Below, piece by piece: positions 22,420 through 33,946 of a stretch of DNA of 64,000 nt (the stretch's first letter is position 1; the number at the start of each line of letters is the position of its first letter). The translations under genes and the position numbers were made by a program. The notes below the pieces were generated by a model. The model worked only from the letters and a program-made list of their open reading frames with translations. It made no database searches and was not told the DNA's origin. The stretch is from Anastatus disparis. Taxonomy: Eukaryota > Arthropoda > Insecta > Hymenoptera > Eupelmidae. The stretch spans positions 9,796,001 to 9,860,000 of the forward strand of contig JAFFSR010000004.1 in NCBI GenBank assembly GCA_017163975.1. Direction: 5' to 3'.

Positions 22420-25400
22420 CTAGCATCTCATTCCTATGTAGCGGTCACTCACCCTTTAAATTCAAGCTTAATGACCACAGCAACTGTCAAATTTGTAACT
22501 GCGAGCAAAGGTTTTATTCTGGCACAAACTTTAATTGACTCATGTTCCACTGTAAATTTAATTACCAAATCTTTTGCAAACACATTAAACTTACCAAAAA
22601 CACTTGTTCAGTTAACATAGGAGCAGTAAATAGTTTATGTACAGTTTCAAACAAATACATTCAAGCAACTTTTTATTCTATGTACAACACATCACACTAC
22701 GAACTTAAATTTTTGGTTGTATCAAACATTGCAGACAATGTGCCTAATAAAGCTTTTCCTCGCGAATTATTCACCATTCCAAAGGGCGTTCAGTTAGCCG
22801 ACCCCCAATTTCACTTACCAAAACACATTGATGTATTATTTGCATCTGACATTGCATTAACAATCCTGACACAAGGCCAAATCCAACTTCAGCACAAAGG
22901 GGCAAAATTACTGTTACAAAAAACTAAGTTAGGATGGATTGCAGCTGGGAATTCTGATAATCTTAACAACACTCTTAAAAATCATTGTAACGTAATCTAG
23001 TTAGATAAACTCATTGAAAAATTTTGGTTAATTGAAGATTTCGATCATGAACCCATTAAGTCTCGAGATGAAGTCGCATGCGAACAACACTATGTTGCTC
23101 ATACTCAACGAGATGCAACAGGTAGATACACGGTTCGTTTGCCATTTAGGGACAGTAAGTTTAACTTAGGTGAGTCTAGAATGCAAGCTCTTAGGCGATT
23201 TCATTCTCTCGATAGAAAATTTCTTTCGAACCCTAGTTTAAAGGAAGAATACTCTAAGGTATTGAATGAGTATATTTCTTTAGGACATATGACCATCTGT
23301 GATGACATCGAAGGGGGATATTATCTTCCACATCATGCAGTAATCAAAGAATCTAGTGAAACCACTAAGGTTAGAGTAGTCTTTGATGCTTCCGCAAAAA
23401 CTTCTACAGGAATTTCACTCAATGACACATTGATGGTCGGACCAACGTTGCAGAACACCATCTTCCAGCAATTAATTTCGTTTCGATCACACTTATTTGT
23501 CGTTACAGCTGACATCGAGAAAATGTATAGGCAAATTTTAATTCACCCAGACGATAGGAAATTTCAGAAGGTTTTTTGGTATCATGAAGGTAAAATTAGA
23601 ACTTTTCAATTAAATACAGTTACTTTTGGGATAGCTCCAGCTCCATTTCTCGCTATACGTACTATTCAACAACTCGCTAGGGACGAAGCAGAAAACTTTC
23701 CAAAAGCCAGTAAATTGCTCTTGCGCGATTTCTATGTAGATGATTTTGTATCTGGGGCTAACTCATTTAATGAAATATTAGCTATTCGAGATGAAGTAAT
23801 TCAACTACTAGCTCGAGGGGGTTTTGTAATTAGAAAATGGGCTTCTAATCATAAGGGGGTTTTAAACAATATAGAGAAAAAATACTTCAACTTAGATTGT
23901 GTCATAACGAAAGAGTCAATTCAGAAAACCTTAGGTATTATGTGGGATACTCAAGATGATCTTTTAAAATATACTGTGCAAAATATTGACATACCGGTTA
24001 GGGCGAGCAAGAGAAATTTACTGTCTGAAATTTCAAAAATTTTTGATCCTCTTGGCTTATTAGGACCAGTAGTATTGTATGCTAAGGTATTAATTCAGGA
24101 ATGTTGGGCAGCGAAGGTTACGTGGGACAAACCCTTGCCAGAGAACATTTACAACAGGTGGAAAATTTTAGCTGATCAATTAACACTTCTACGAGAAGTT
24201 TCTTTTTCTAGGCATTCGTTAATTAAAAATCCAATTAAAATAGAAATTCATGGCTTTTGCGATGCGTGTTTACACGGATACGGAGCTTGTATATATGTTA
24301 AATCAGAAGATCGTTTAGGAAATATATCTATTCAATTAATTTGTAGTAAATCTAGAGTAGCACCACTTAGTGGGATAACTATACCGAGGTTAGAACTATG
24401 TGCAGCTTCTATTCTTAAAAAATTGTATGTAGAGGTTAGGAGTCAGTTAAATTTTACAATAGATAGGACTATTCTTTGGTCAGACTCAACTATAGTATTA
24501 GCTTGGTTAAAGAAAGCCCGTCATTTATTACGACCTTTTGAATCAAACAGAGTAGCAGATATTCAGACTTTAGGTAACGAGGTTAGCTCGAGGTTTGTAA
24601 ATTCCAACGATAACCCCGCGGACGCACTCTCGCAAGGCCAACTCCCCGCGAACTTTCTGAATAATTCTTTATGGGCATCAGGACCCAAATGGTTAAAACA
24701 TAACGAAATTTGTTGGCCGCGTCTAACGCAGGTACCGGTGGCTGATTTACCTGGACTTACAACGGAAAACTGCTCGTTATCAGCCTACAGGGGCAGTGGA
24801 ATTTATTCCTCATTTTCCAAGCTTGAACGACTTATTAGGGTAGTGGCTTACATATTACGATGGAAAGATAAAATCTCTAAAGATAGGCAGGTAGTAGAAA
24901 CTCAAACTAATCAGGTAAATTCTCCATTATTAGTGTCAGAACTCATTAGAGCGGAACAAAAAATTCTTTTACTAGTTCAACACGAACGATTTTCTACTGA
25001 ATATAATCGTTTATCAATTCATGCCAAGGAAGCGCGAGGCACTCACAAAAAGGGAACGCCCTTCGATAACTTAAATCCATTCATTGATGATGTAGGAATC
25101 ATTCGAGTAGGAGGTAGGCTCACAGGGGCTAACATATCTCATGATCAGAAATGTCCCATTTTGTTACCTAGTAAACATCAGGTCACTGATATGATTATCA
25201 AGCAAGCCCACGAGGCTAATTTACATGCAGGCGGTCAATCAACTCTTGCAGAAATTCGTCAATGGTATTGGATTTTAAATGGTAAGAATCAGGTACGTAG
25301 GATTATTAGACACTGTATAGAGTGTATTAGACACAGACCCAATTTGATTCATGCCAAAATGGCGGATTTACCTAAGAATAGGGTTCAGGAATCCCCTGTG

Positions 25401-26320
25401 TTCTGTCACACTGGAGTAGATTTTTTCGGACCAATATTAATTAAGGAAAAGAAAGATAGAAATAGGTCATTTATTAAAACTTATGGTTGCGTATTTATCT
25501 GTATGGTGTCAAAGGCAGTTCATATAGAATTAGCAACTGACCTTTCGACTGAAGGTTTTCTAGCCGCATTTCGTAGATTTATAGGACGTAGGGGTATCCC
25601 AGAACAAGTATATTCAGACAATGGAACCAATTTTGTAGGCGCTGACCGAGAACTACAAAAAATTTATGATATGATGATGACTCCTCAATTTCAGAATGAA
25701 ATTGACAATTATGCTTCAACTAAAAGAATCCAATGGCATTTTAACCCACCTTTGTCACCACATTTTGGAGGTATTTGGGAAGCGGCCGTAAAGAGTTTTA
25801 AACATCACTTAAAACGAGTCCTTAAGGACCAAAAACTCACTTATGAACAAATCAATACTCTTTTAATTGAGATAGAAGCCATATTAAATTCTAGACCATT
25901 GTATGCTCTTTCGGCCGATCCCAACGACCCCTTCCAATAACACCTGCTCACCTTCTTATAGGCAAACCTTTCAATTTCTTACCAGAACAAAATTTTGTTT
26001 CAGTTCCAGACAACAAGCTGTCCACTTACAATTTCATTACGAAAGCCAGACAGGATTTTTGGAAAAAATGGCGAAAGGAGTATTTACACGAACTCCAAAC
26101 TAGACAAAAATGGCACTCTTCAACAGAAAATTTAGAACCAGGCTCTGTAGTCATTTTAATGGACGATGTAACAGTTTGTAATAAATGGCCATTGGGTGTT
26201 GTCATCGAGGTTTTTCCAGGGGACGATGGCATAGCACGAGTGGCTTCAATCAAGACTGCGAGCGGCGTATATAAGCGCAACATTACAAAGCTTTGTATTT
26301 TACCGATTTGCGAGCGTTGA
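22420..26320 (+). pseudogene. pol: BEL/Pao pol (older element), broken
   Basis: After the gag TGA the same frame encodes a protease-like segment with LIDSCST near 22530. A one-base shift near 22615 moves to the frame ending at 23000, where a TAG at 22998-23000 interrupts. The frame then runs on to 25940. It contains reverse transcriptase ([14 protein letters not shown] at about 23735), RNase H ([23 protein letters not shown]), a CIECI zinc region and a DDE integrase ([23 protein letters not shown]). Another shift near 25930 leads to the DUF5641-like tail (KWPLGVVIEVFPGDDG), stop at 26318. The catalytic motifs survive, so decay is recent or mild, but several lesions prevent one product. Confidence 0.85.
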
Positions 26321-26414
26321 ATAATGTAAAATTTCATACCTATGTATCATTTATGTCATATCAAACTGCGACCTGATTACTCCTTTATCATGTTCGCAGC
26401 CTGCGCCGGGAGTA

Positions 26415-26988
26415 TGTTGCGTTGCATCATATTTCTACGAACAGAAAGTTCGTTAAACACATTTTCTTAAAAACAGCTTTCCCGAAGGGCGCGCGGCCGG
26501 CTCAGAGAGATAACGCAAACCTCAAGTTTGTCAAATTCTAAGACGTTCGGAACAGCTTTTTGTAAAGGTATAAAAGTAGAGACACGCGTCAAGTCAGTTC
26601 AGTTCAGAGTCAGCCGCCTAATACGCAATATCTCTCTCTGTCGACCGAGCGCCACTTAAGCTTACATAGCAATTAACAACTCTTGCTCTTGCACTAAAGA
26701 GCTGATTCAAATCAATCGCATTCGTTCTCTGACGAACACACACATACCATAAACGAAGCCGTACGCGTACGCATTAACGACTTCTAAAGTCACTAAGCCA
26801 ACAACGTCTTCACGTTTGTTGTACTCACAATAACATAGAAATCACAAGGTTACACGCGTGTGCCTGCGAGCGTAATATTCGTGCGTAAATTCTTAGTTAA
26901 TCTCAACTTGTAATTTAGTGCAGTGTAAAATTTAATAAAAGGGTTTTTTATGCCTTTAAGGCTTTTTCCCTCAAATGGAATTAAATTC
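26415..26988 (+). mobile_element. Probable 3' LTR of the older BEL/Pao element (left part)
   Basis: Begins TGTTGCGTTGCATC after a purine-rich GCCGGGAGTA. It contains TATAAAAG at 26569-26576 with TCAGTTCAGTTCAG about 25 bp further on, a good TATA-initiator pair, and AATAAAAG near 26935. It is cut at 26988 by the younger element. The rest probably resumes at 33568. Confidence 0.6.
26569..26600 (+). promoter_or_regulatory. LTR core promoter (TATA and initiator)
   Basis: TATAAAAG followed by AGTTCAGTTCAG-type initiator repeats at the expected distance. It would start transcription of the older BEL/Pao element. Confidence 0.6.
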
Positions 26989-27234
26989 TGTTATTTATCA
27001 GGCGGGAATAATAAATATATGCACAGAAAAAAGTTCCAAAGACAATTAGTTTAATTAGTAGGTGATAATTTCTTTATTATAAAACGAGTAATGGCAATAC
27101 AAAAAGTTTCGCAAGACTTTACGCTTTCGCGTCTCCCGTGGTTCTGACATTCTTTCAAAAAGATTTTTATTTGTCGCTTCTACGCCGCGCCCTCTATATT
27201 CAAAATATTAAACTTAGTCGCTAAAGCCATAACA
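26989..27234 (-). mobile_element. 3' LTR of the young BEL/Pao element
   Basis: 246 bp, TG...CA ends, with no difference found from the other LTR at 33322-33567. On the minus strand it carries AATAAA signals and no TATA box. Confidence 0.95.
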
Positions 27235-27250
27235 TCCTCCCCCCTTTTGG
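27235..27250 (-). promoter_or_regulatory. Polypurine tract
   Basis: On the minus strand AAAAGGGGGGAGGA sits directly against the start of the 3' LTR, the normal place for plus-strand DNA priming. Confidence 0.9.
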
Positions 27251-27557
27251 TGGAAAACATTTTCCTTTACAAATTAAATTCGAAAAAAATACATTTTTAA
27301 GTGATTACATACATAGTTAGAATTACGCATTGTTAGTACATCGCAAAATATAAAGAGCAAGAAGTAAACGCAACATTTTTGACAAAATTATTTCTTTATC
27401 TTATAATAATACGCAAATAAAAATAAAATTAAGAAAACACAATAAAATTTAATATTTATATTTATTAGGAGTCTTGATGACTCGTCCGCTTCTTGTTTTA
27501 CAAACAAGAGGTTCAACTTGTTTTACATCTGTTGCTTTCGTTTCATCTACAAGACAA

Positions 27558-30500
27558 TCAGCGGTTTTTTTTCGCAACATCTGTTTGACAGTTATTCATA
27601 TTTGACGTAGCTTTCTCGCGAAGAATTTCAGTGATTTCTGGTTCAGCGTTCGATATTTCTAACGGATACACTCTTTGTATGGGTCTCCGAAGCAAACCAT
27701 TTTTAGTTTTTAAAATAATTACTCTACCTTTTCCGTCACGACCAGAAATCACATCAACGACTAGTGCGAGAGGCCAATCTAAACGTTTATGTGTATCATC
27801 GCCAATTAAAACGACTTCACCGACTTTAACATCACGCATACGTTTTTTATTTTCTTTTAATAACAATTGACCTAAGTATTCGGTCCGAAATCTTAATCTA
27901 AGGTCATTCAAAACTTTTTGTTGATATTTCAACTTTTGATTTAACTTTTCGTGGTATAACATATCGCAATCTGGTACACCTATCTCAGTAATCTCGTGTA
28001 AAAACATTGCTGGTGTTAAAGGTTTAAGATCATTAGAATCTTCCGATACGTACGTCAACGGACGAGAGTTAATGATGGCTTCAGCGTCGCACAGAATTGT
28101 AGTTAATTTTTCATATGACAAACATGCTCGTCCTAAGACTTTTCGTAAAATTCTTTTTAACACGCCAATAAGCCTTTCCCACCAGCCGCCCCACCAAGGA
28201 GCCGACGGGGGATTGAAATGCCATATGATTTGAGACGCTGTACTATGTCTGACTAATTTTTCCCAATTTAAATCATTCATAACTCTAGCCGTTCCAACAA
28301 AATTACGCCCGTTATCACAGTGAACAACGCTTGGACGTCCACGTCTAGCGATAAAACGTCGGAAACATTCTAAGAATTCCTCGACAGAAAGTGCAGAAGC
28401 TAGTTCAAAGTGAACAGCTCTATATACCGCACATGTGTATATGCAAATCCACGCTTTCTTTCCTCCTTGTATAAATAACGGACCCGCGAAATCCATACCA
28501 ATAGTCTCGAACACAGCGAAGTCACGGACGCGATTCATAGGTAGAGGTGGTGTCTCGCAATCTGCGTGTTTACTTTCATATCTTTTACAAACAACGCATT
28601 TGGTTATAATCGATCTTATAATTTTACGCAAAGAGACGATCCAAAAACGTTCGCGCAAATTACTCATAATCACGAGAGCGCCGGCATGTCCTAATTTTTC
28701 ATGCATTTCCCGCACAAGCAAATAAACGACATCGTGATTTTTATCTAAAAGTACTGGACATAAAAATTGAAAATTATCTTGACGATTAAAAATCTTCGTT
28801 TTCAAGACGTACAAACCATTTTCATCTAAAAATGTTTTAAAAGAACTTAACTTATTATTAGGAGTGTAGTTAAACATTATCTCTTGTAAATACTTTAACA
28901 GTCTAATTTCAGCCGTTTTTATTTCAATTGCAGTTAAATGTAACTTACGTCGCTCTTCATTAGTTAAATAATTTTTAAGCAAAATATTGTTCTCATCAAG
29001 TTTTCTTTGAGCGATTTTCAATCTACAATTATTCAAAAATCTTTGCATCCAAGCTAGAAATCTAATGAGTTTCGTATAAGAAGAAAAATAATCTCTAGCT
29101 TTAAAATTTAATTTTTCTAAGTTAACTAAATGTACAAGAGATGATTTTTTAACTTCGCTTCGCACTTCGTTCTCCTGCGTTTCGGCATTAATAACAGGCC
29201 AGTTGGCTTCTGGCTCATACAGCCAGCGAGGGCCTAACCACCACTGCGTATCTATTAACTGCGATGGACTACAGCCACGCGAGGGAAGGTCCGCGGGATT
29301 TAAGTTACCCGGTACGTAACGCCAATCATCTGTTGAACTTATTGTTTTTATCTCTTTTACACGGTTCCACACGAAAGTCCCCCACTGCATGTCTCGCTTT
29401 ATCCATGCCAAAGCAGTTGTTGAATCCGACCAGTAAGTGGTTTTTAAAATATCACGCGTTAAAGACTGTGCTACTGCTGAGGCGAGTCTCGCTGTTATCG
29501 TAGCGGCCATCAATTCAAGGCGTGGAATGGTGACATTTTTCGGAGCAATTCTAGATTTCGCGTTTAACAAACTTACAGAAACTGTGCCTTCAAATTCAAC
29601 CCTTGCGAAAACTACTGCGCTATACGCAAAACCACTCGCATCACCGAACGCGTGTAATGTTAAGTCACCTTTTCCGATATTCCGAGAAATTTCAACGTGC
29701 TTTAAACTTGACAATTCTTTTATCCAATTAAAAAATCTCTCTTTATGTTTATTATTTACTTCAGTGTCCCAACTAATTTTTTCTTCCCATAGCTCTTGTA
29801 AGAGCAGCTTCGGTTGTAGAGACACTGGACACGTTATACCTATCGGATCGTAAACTCGGTGCGTCGAAGATAATATAGACCGTTTTGTTATTTTACTCGG
29901 CATAGTAATATCAAAAATATTCGGATTGACTGACAGCGTATCATGTTTCTTATTCCATAAAATTCCTAAAACTAGTGTCGTCTCATTTTCAGTAAATTCT
30001 CTCGAGCTTTCCCAACCGCGAAGATCGAAACCTCCAGAAGCCAAAATCTTAACTGATTCACAAACAAATTTTTCTAATTCAGCTTCAGAGTCGACACTTG
30101 TCACACAGTTATCAACGTAGAAGGAATTTTTTAATTTGTTTACCGTCCATTCCGACCAATTGGTTTCTATATTCTGTTTAGCTTTTTCTAACGCCTGATT
30201 CAATAAAAGCGTTATTATAGCAGACAATAAAAAGGGGCTACAAGCGAGACCGAAAACCACACGACAGTGCCTGTAAATAATAATTTTATCATTTTCCATC
30301 CATAAAAAACGAAGGTAATCTCGCTCGAGTTTATTAATAATTATTTGCAAAAATGCTTTGCGTATATCTGATACGACTCCAATCTCTCTTTCACGAAATC
30401 TATTCAAGGACGTCGGAATAAGTTCAATAAGATTGGGTCCCTTTTCAAGACATTGGTTTAACGACGGATAGCCCGCTGTACTTGCCGAAGCATCAAAAAC

Positions 30501-31181
30501 CGGTCGTATGCGCGTTGTACTGTGCGCTTTAATAACGGGCCGATGCGGCAAGTAATGACTAAAATTTAAGTTATTATCCGTAACTTTCTCTATAATGCCT
30601 TCCGCTAACCATTCTTTAAAAATATTATCGTAATCATCGTAAAGCTTTTGTTTTTTAAGATTTTCAATGCCTTTTTGCAGCCGCGCTAAAGAAATATCAT
30701 AATTATTCGAAATAGGTGCGTGATCAGCTATCCACGGTAATCGAACTTCATATTGACCTTTATCTGTTAATTTAGCTGTTTTTATTAAAAAATCAAACGT
30801 TTGTTCATCTTTTACAGATTTTTGTAATTTTTCGATTGGATCTGTTATACCAATGATATCTAAACGCCATAAATCTGATAAATTAGCCTCTCGCACTAAC
30901 ATTGACGTTATCATTAAAGCAGTATCTAACTTTTCGCATCTTGGTAATTTTCCCATTACAACCCAGCCGAGGTGAGTCTCAAACGCAGTTAAGCCATTAT
31001 TTAAATCATATTTTTTACCCGTCATCAACTTGCCAGCTACGTCCGCGCCTATTAAAACATCTATAGATTCATTACTATCTTTGTTAACATCGGTCAAAAC
31101 AATATTATTTTTATTCAATTCTTTTACCCACGTGTCATTATTAATACTCGGAATCGTATCACATATAATATTTTTACTCAT
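27558..31181 (-). CDS. pol: BEL/Pao pol polyprotein (young element)
   Basis: 1207 residues. Protease remainder (VLIGADVAGK, about 42-51); reverse transcriptase (about 200-400: VVSDIRKAFLQI with Asp272, and YVDN at 355-358 in place of YVDD); RNase H (about 505-600: FGDASG, PRLELMAA, YWSDSTTALAW); integrase zinc region (H...H...CVVC, about 827-865) and DDE core (MDFAG Asp897, HCDNG Asp956, WWERL Glu1002); DUF5641-like end (LDWPLALVVDV, about 1134). It copies the element's RNA into DNA and inserts it. The ATG used here is only the first after the MITE; without the MITE the frame runs on from gag, so gag-pol was one reading frame. YVDN is the one motif change of note. Confidence 0.9.
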   Translation of the reverse strand: MSKNIICDTIPSINNDTWVKELNKNNIVLTDVNKDSNESIDVLIGADVAGKLMTGKKYDLNNGLTAFETHLGWVVMGKLPRCEKLDTALMITSMLVREANLSDLWRLDIIGITDPIEKLQKSVKDEQTFDFLIKTAKLTDKGQYEVRLPWIADHAPISNNYDISLARLQKGIENLKKQKLYDDYDNIFKEWLAEGIIEKVTDNNLNFSHYLPHRPVIKAHSTTRIRPVFDASASTAGYPSLNQCLEKGPNLIELIPTSLNRFREREIGVVSDIRKAFLQIIINKLERDYLRFLWMENDKIIIYRHCRVVFGLACSPFLLSAIITLLLNQALEKAKQNIETNWSEWTVNKLKNSFYVDNCVTSVDSEAELEKFVCESVKILASGGFDLRGWESSREFTENETTLVLGILWNKKHDTLSVNPNIFDITMPSKITKRSILSSTHRVYDPIGITCPVSLQPKLLLQELWEEKISWDTEVNNKHKERFFNWIKELSSLKHVEISRNIGKGDLTLHAFGDASGFAYSAVVFARVEFEGTVSVSLLNAKSRIAPKNVTIPRLELMAATITARLASAVAQSLTRDILKTTYWSDSTTALAWIKRDMQWGTFVWNRVKEIKTISSTDDWRYVPGNLNPADLPSRGCSPSQLIDTQWWLGPRWLYEPEANWPVINAETQENEVRSEVKKSSLVHLVNLEKLNFKARDYFSSYTKLIRFLAWMQRFLNNCRLKIAQRKLDENNILLKNYLTNEERRKLHLTAIEIKTAEIRLLKYLQEIMFNYTPNNKLSSFKTFLDENGLYVLKTKIFNRQDNFQFLCPVLLDKNHDVVYLLVREMHEKLGHAGALVIMSNLRERFWIVSLRKIIRSIITKCVVCKRYESKHADCETPPLPMNRVRDFAVFETIGMDFAGPLFIQGGKKAWICIYTCAVYRAVHFELASALSVEEFLECFRRFIARRGRPSVVHCDNGRNFVGTARVMNDLNWEKLVRHSTASQIIWHFNPPSAPWWGGWWERLIGVLKRILRKVLGRACLSYEKLTTILCDAEAIINSRPLTYVSEDSNDLKPLTPAMFLHEITEIGVPDCDMLYHEKLNQKLKYQQKVLNDLRLRFRTEYLGQLLLKENKKRMRDVKVGEVVLIGDDTHKRLDWPLALVVDVISGRDGKGRVIILKTKNGLLRRPIQRVYPLEISNAEPEITEILREKATSNMNNCQTDVAKKNR

Positions 31182-31219
31182 CGCTGAAAAGTTACATGCA
31201 TACGAGTTATCTAAATTCT

Positions 31220-31617
31220 TTAAGAGGCGGCCGTATAGTTCTGTCCTTGTCTAATCTAAATTTTCTTTATTACTAATAAATTAAATATTTTCATAGAAAA
31301 GTAAGACAACCACCCAATAGAGCAAAAGACAAGCAAACGATTCTTTTTTATGAAAAAATATGAAATTTTGATTATTTTTCGAGTGAACTCTGAAACGGAA
31401 AAACAGTTGAATCAACTCAATCAAGTTCGATTGTTTTTCCGTTTCAGACTTCACTCGAAAAATAATCAAAATTTCATATTTTTTCATAAAAAAGAATCGT
31501 TTGCTTGTCTTTTGCTCTATTGGGCGGTTGTCTTACTTTTCTATGAAAATATTTAATTTATTAGTAATAAAGAAAATTTAGATTAGACAAGGACAGAATG
31601 ATACGGCCTCCTCTTAA
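31220..31617. mobile_element. Foldback MITE inserted between gag and pol (390 bp plus TTAA)
   Basis: TTAA on both sides (31220-31223 and 31614-31617), ends GAGGCGGCCGTAT and ATACGGCCTCCTC, and arms of about 190 bp (AGACAAGCAAACGATTC, CGGAAAAACAG and others) folding around 31415. Counting TTAA once restores the reading frame across the site, which shows TTAA is the target duplication. A reading frame runs through each arm but codes for nothing recognisable. Confidence 0.9.
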
Positions 31618-33201
31618 ATGTATTAAAAATAAATCATGACTTTCGCATTTAGATTTTACTCCACCGAATAGCGAGTGAGTAACTTCTTGTTTACCCGTGC
31701 ACACATAGCCTAATTCTTTAGCAACATCAGCGCGTATATAAGAGCGTTGCGAGGCAGAGTCAAAAACGACTCTTACTACCTTTTCACGCGTTTTTGAATA
31801 TATCTTGACACGAAGCGTTTGTAAACAGACGGCCGGCATTTCTGAGAACGTAGCTAAATTATTTTCACTAACTGAATTTTCGATAGTTGTATCTGCTTTA
31901 TTATCTGGATTTTGTCGCTCGTCGTTTTTATCACGTGTAAATACCGGACACATAACCAATACATGGTGCTTCGTACACCAATCGCATCTTACTTTAACTC
32001 TACATCTTTTCGATGAATGTCCGTATTTTAAACAATTAAAGCAACATTTTTCATTTTTTACGATATTTTTTCGTTCGTCTAAACTCATTTTACGCGCAGC
32101 AGTACAACTTTGACTAGCGTGATTCGATTGACAAAAAATACATTTTACACATTTTTCTTGCTGCGATACAAACAAAGCGCTCGCACTCGCGACATCTTTC
32201 GAAATAAAATCAGTTTTACCTTTCTGCTTGCGTGACTTTTCTTGCTCAGTCGATAAATCAAAACCTGTTAAAGCCATATCAATGCGCTCTTGATTTTCGA
32301 CTTCCTGCTGCAAAAATTCAAGCAATTTCTTAAGTCGATCCGTTGTTACACGCTGTCCATTTGCATCTGTTGCGCTCGCTGAATCACGTTGTCCACTTCG
32401 TTGCCATGCGCGTAGTACTTCTTCAGGGAGAGATGATTCAACGAGTGGATATAACATGGCGGCACATTTGTCCGTTGTGACACCTAGCGTTTCTAACGCT
32501 CGTATATAGGATTCTACTTTGTCATATAAACTTGCGAGAGATGGTCTTTTATTTCCTTTTACGGCATTTTGAAGCACAAGACCGAGAAGTTCGCGCACGT
32601 AAAATTCCACAACAATATCGTCACGACCAAAGCGGTTTTTTAAACAAGTGATCGCTTTCTCATAATTTTCTCCTGTAGGTGGAAAACTATTAACAAGTTC
32701 GTGCGCTCGTGAATCTGGAACCGTAGCCTGCAGGAGATATTGGAATTTATCCGCGTTACTAATGTCTCTATCCTCATGGATTTTTCTAAATTGGCTCCAA
32801 AATGAAAGCCATTCTTTCACACTGCCGTTAAATTTAGGAAGCTCTATACGCGGAAGCTTCATCGCTTTTTTGTCGTTCACGGAAACATTTCTTGTAACAG
32901 TCACAGGCGTATCTATCAAACTTGATATTTTAAATTTTGCCGTCAGATAACTCGTTTTATATCCATCGTCTGATTCTAATTCCTTAGCAATAGCTTGATC
33001 ATTAGCGTCCGATTCAAAAAGAGCATTATTATACGCCGAGTGCGCTGCATCCAGTTCCGCCATTTTCGTTTCCAAGAATTGAAACGCGACGATTTTATCC
33101 TCTCTTGTTGAATTTGCACCTTCCAACGCTACTTGAAAGCTTCTGTGCGCTTTAGTAAAAGCCGTGCGTAAGGCTGTTCTATGTTTTTTGACTGCTTCCA
33201 T
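31618..33201 (-). CDS. gag: BEL/Pao gag and protease start (young element)
   Basis: Starts at an ATG at 33199-33201. The open frame runs to 31561, but its last 17 or so residues read into the MITE. About 529 residues are native. N-terminal helical region; DUF1759 gag domain (about 114-260, LPKFNGSVKEWLSFWSQF); zinc knuckles CIFCQSNHASQSC (354-366) and CFNCLKYGHSSKRC (387-400) with a further CDWC; aspartic protease DSAS at Asp481. It makes the particle and binds the RNA. Separated from the PBS by a leader of about 100 bp. The truncation by the MITE removes the rest of the protease and all of pol from the same frame, so this copy should be unable to make a full polyprotein. Confidence 0.9.
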
Positions 33202-33300
33202 TGTTCAATCAAAAATTACTTTAATCAGCGATAAAAATTCAAACTTCACTTTTCACTGAACTAACCGTCAAAACTGTACATAAAACCGTTCGAATTTCCC

Positions 33301-33318
33301 GTCCTGTCACGGTCGCCA
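33301..33318 (-). promoter_or_regulatory. Primer-binding site (tRNA-Arg type)
   Basis: On the minus strand TGGCGACCGTGACAGGAC begins 3 nt after the 5' LTR. It is complementary to the 3' end of a tRNA ending ...CGGTCGCCA, which matches from memory the arginine tRNA with anticodon UCG. Confidence 0.75.
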
Positions 33319-33321
33319 GAA

Positions 33322-33567
33322 TGTTATTTATCAGGCGGGAATAATAAATATATGCACAGAAAAAAGTTCCAAAGACAATTAGTTTAATTAGTAGGTGATA
33401 ATTTCTTTATTATAAAACGAGTAATGGCAATACAAAAAGTTTCGCAAGACTTTACGCTTTCGCGTCTCCCGTGGTTCTGACATTCTTTCAAAAAGATTTT
33501 TATTTGTCGCTTCTACGCCGCGCCCTCTATATTCAAAATATTAAACTTAGTCGCTAAAGCCATAACA
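33322..33567 (-). mobile_element. 5' LTR of the young BEL/Pao element
   Basis: 246 bp, matching the LTR at 26989-27234 base for base as far as I can read, followed by the target duplication AATTC. Confidence 0.95.
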
Positions 33568-33946
33568 AATTCATTTCAACCTTTCTTTTCATTATAGTGC
33601 AGTGAATTCATAAAATAATAAGTTCAATTAGTGCAAAATCTTAAATTCCAATAGTGTTGTGTTGATAAATTCATTGAGATTTTTAATAGTAAATTTTAGT
33701 TTCTTAAATCACAGTTAAATTAAATTTAAAGTAAAGTCAAATTTAAATTCTTTAGTTTGTAGATGGTAAATGTAGAATCAATTTTTATATTTTGTGTTAA
33801 ATTCAGTAAAATTTAGATTTGCTAAAAAAGGGAAAATTGTGTTAGTTAAAAAATAGGTTAATTTTTCATTCAAAAAATTAAATTCATAAGACAACGAAAA
33901 ATTAGAATTTCAATGTAGTTGACGCTACAAGTCTATTAAAAAACAA
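33568..33946 (+). other. AT-rich continuation, possibly the rest of the older LTR
   Basis: Follows the AATTC duplication, so it is contiguous with 26988 in the pre-insertion sequence. No coding frame. ATGTAGTTGACGCTACA at 33913-33929 could be the LTR end, which is unproved. Confidence 0.4.

Larger units (their letters stand above)
26989..33567 (-). mobile_element. Complete young BEL/Pao retrotransposon
   Basis: Bounded by two 246-bp direct LTRs and flanked by AATTC on both sides (26984-26988 and 33568-33572), the 5-bp target duplication usual for BEL/Pao. It is transcribed on the minus strand, with the 5' LTR at the right. The PBS, gag-pol and PPT are all present in order. No in-frame stop is seen in gag or pol apart from the MITE at 31220-31617. 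The LTRs look identical by eye, so insertion was recent. Confidence 0.95.
20891..33929 (+). mobile_element. Older BEL/Pao retrotransposon, disrupted and split
   Basis: Plus-strand order: GC-rich leader (20891-21126), gag, protease, RT, RNase H, integrase, DUF5641-like tail, then an LTR-like region from about 26415. That region is cut at 26988 by the younger BEL/Pao element and may resume at 33568. The right limit (33929, ending CTACA) is a guess. No 5' LTR or clear primer-binding site was found. Stops and frameshifts in pol show it is inactive. Confidence 0.6.

Noticed and set aside
31281..31556. Two near-identical 68-codon frames in opposite directions
   Set aside because: They are the two arms of the foldback MITE, so each is the mirror of the other.
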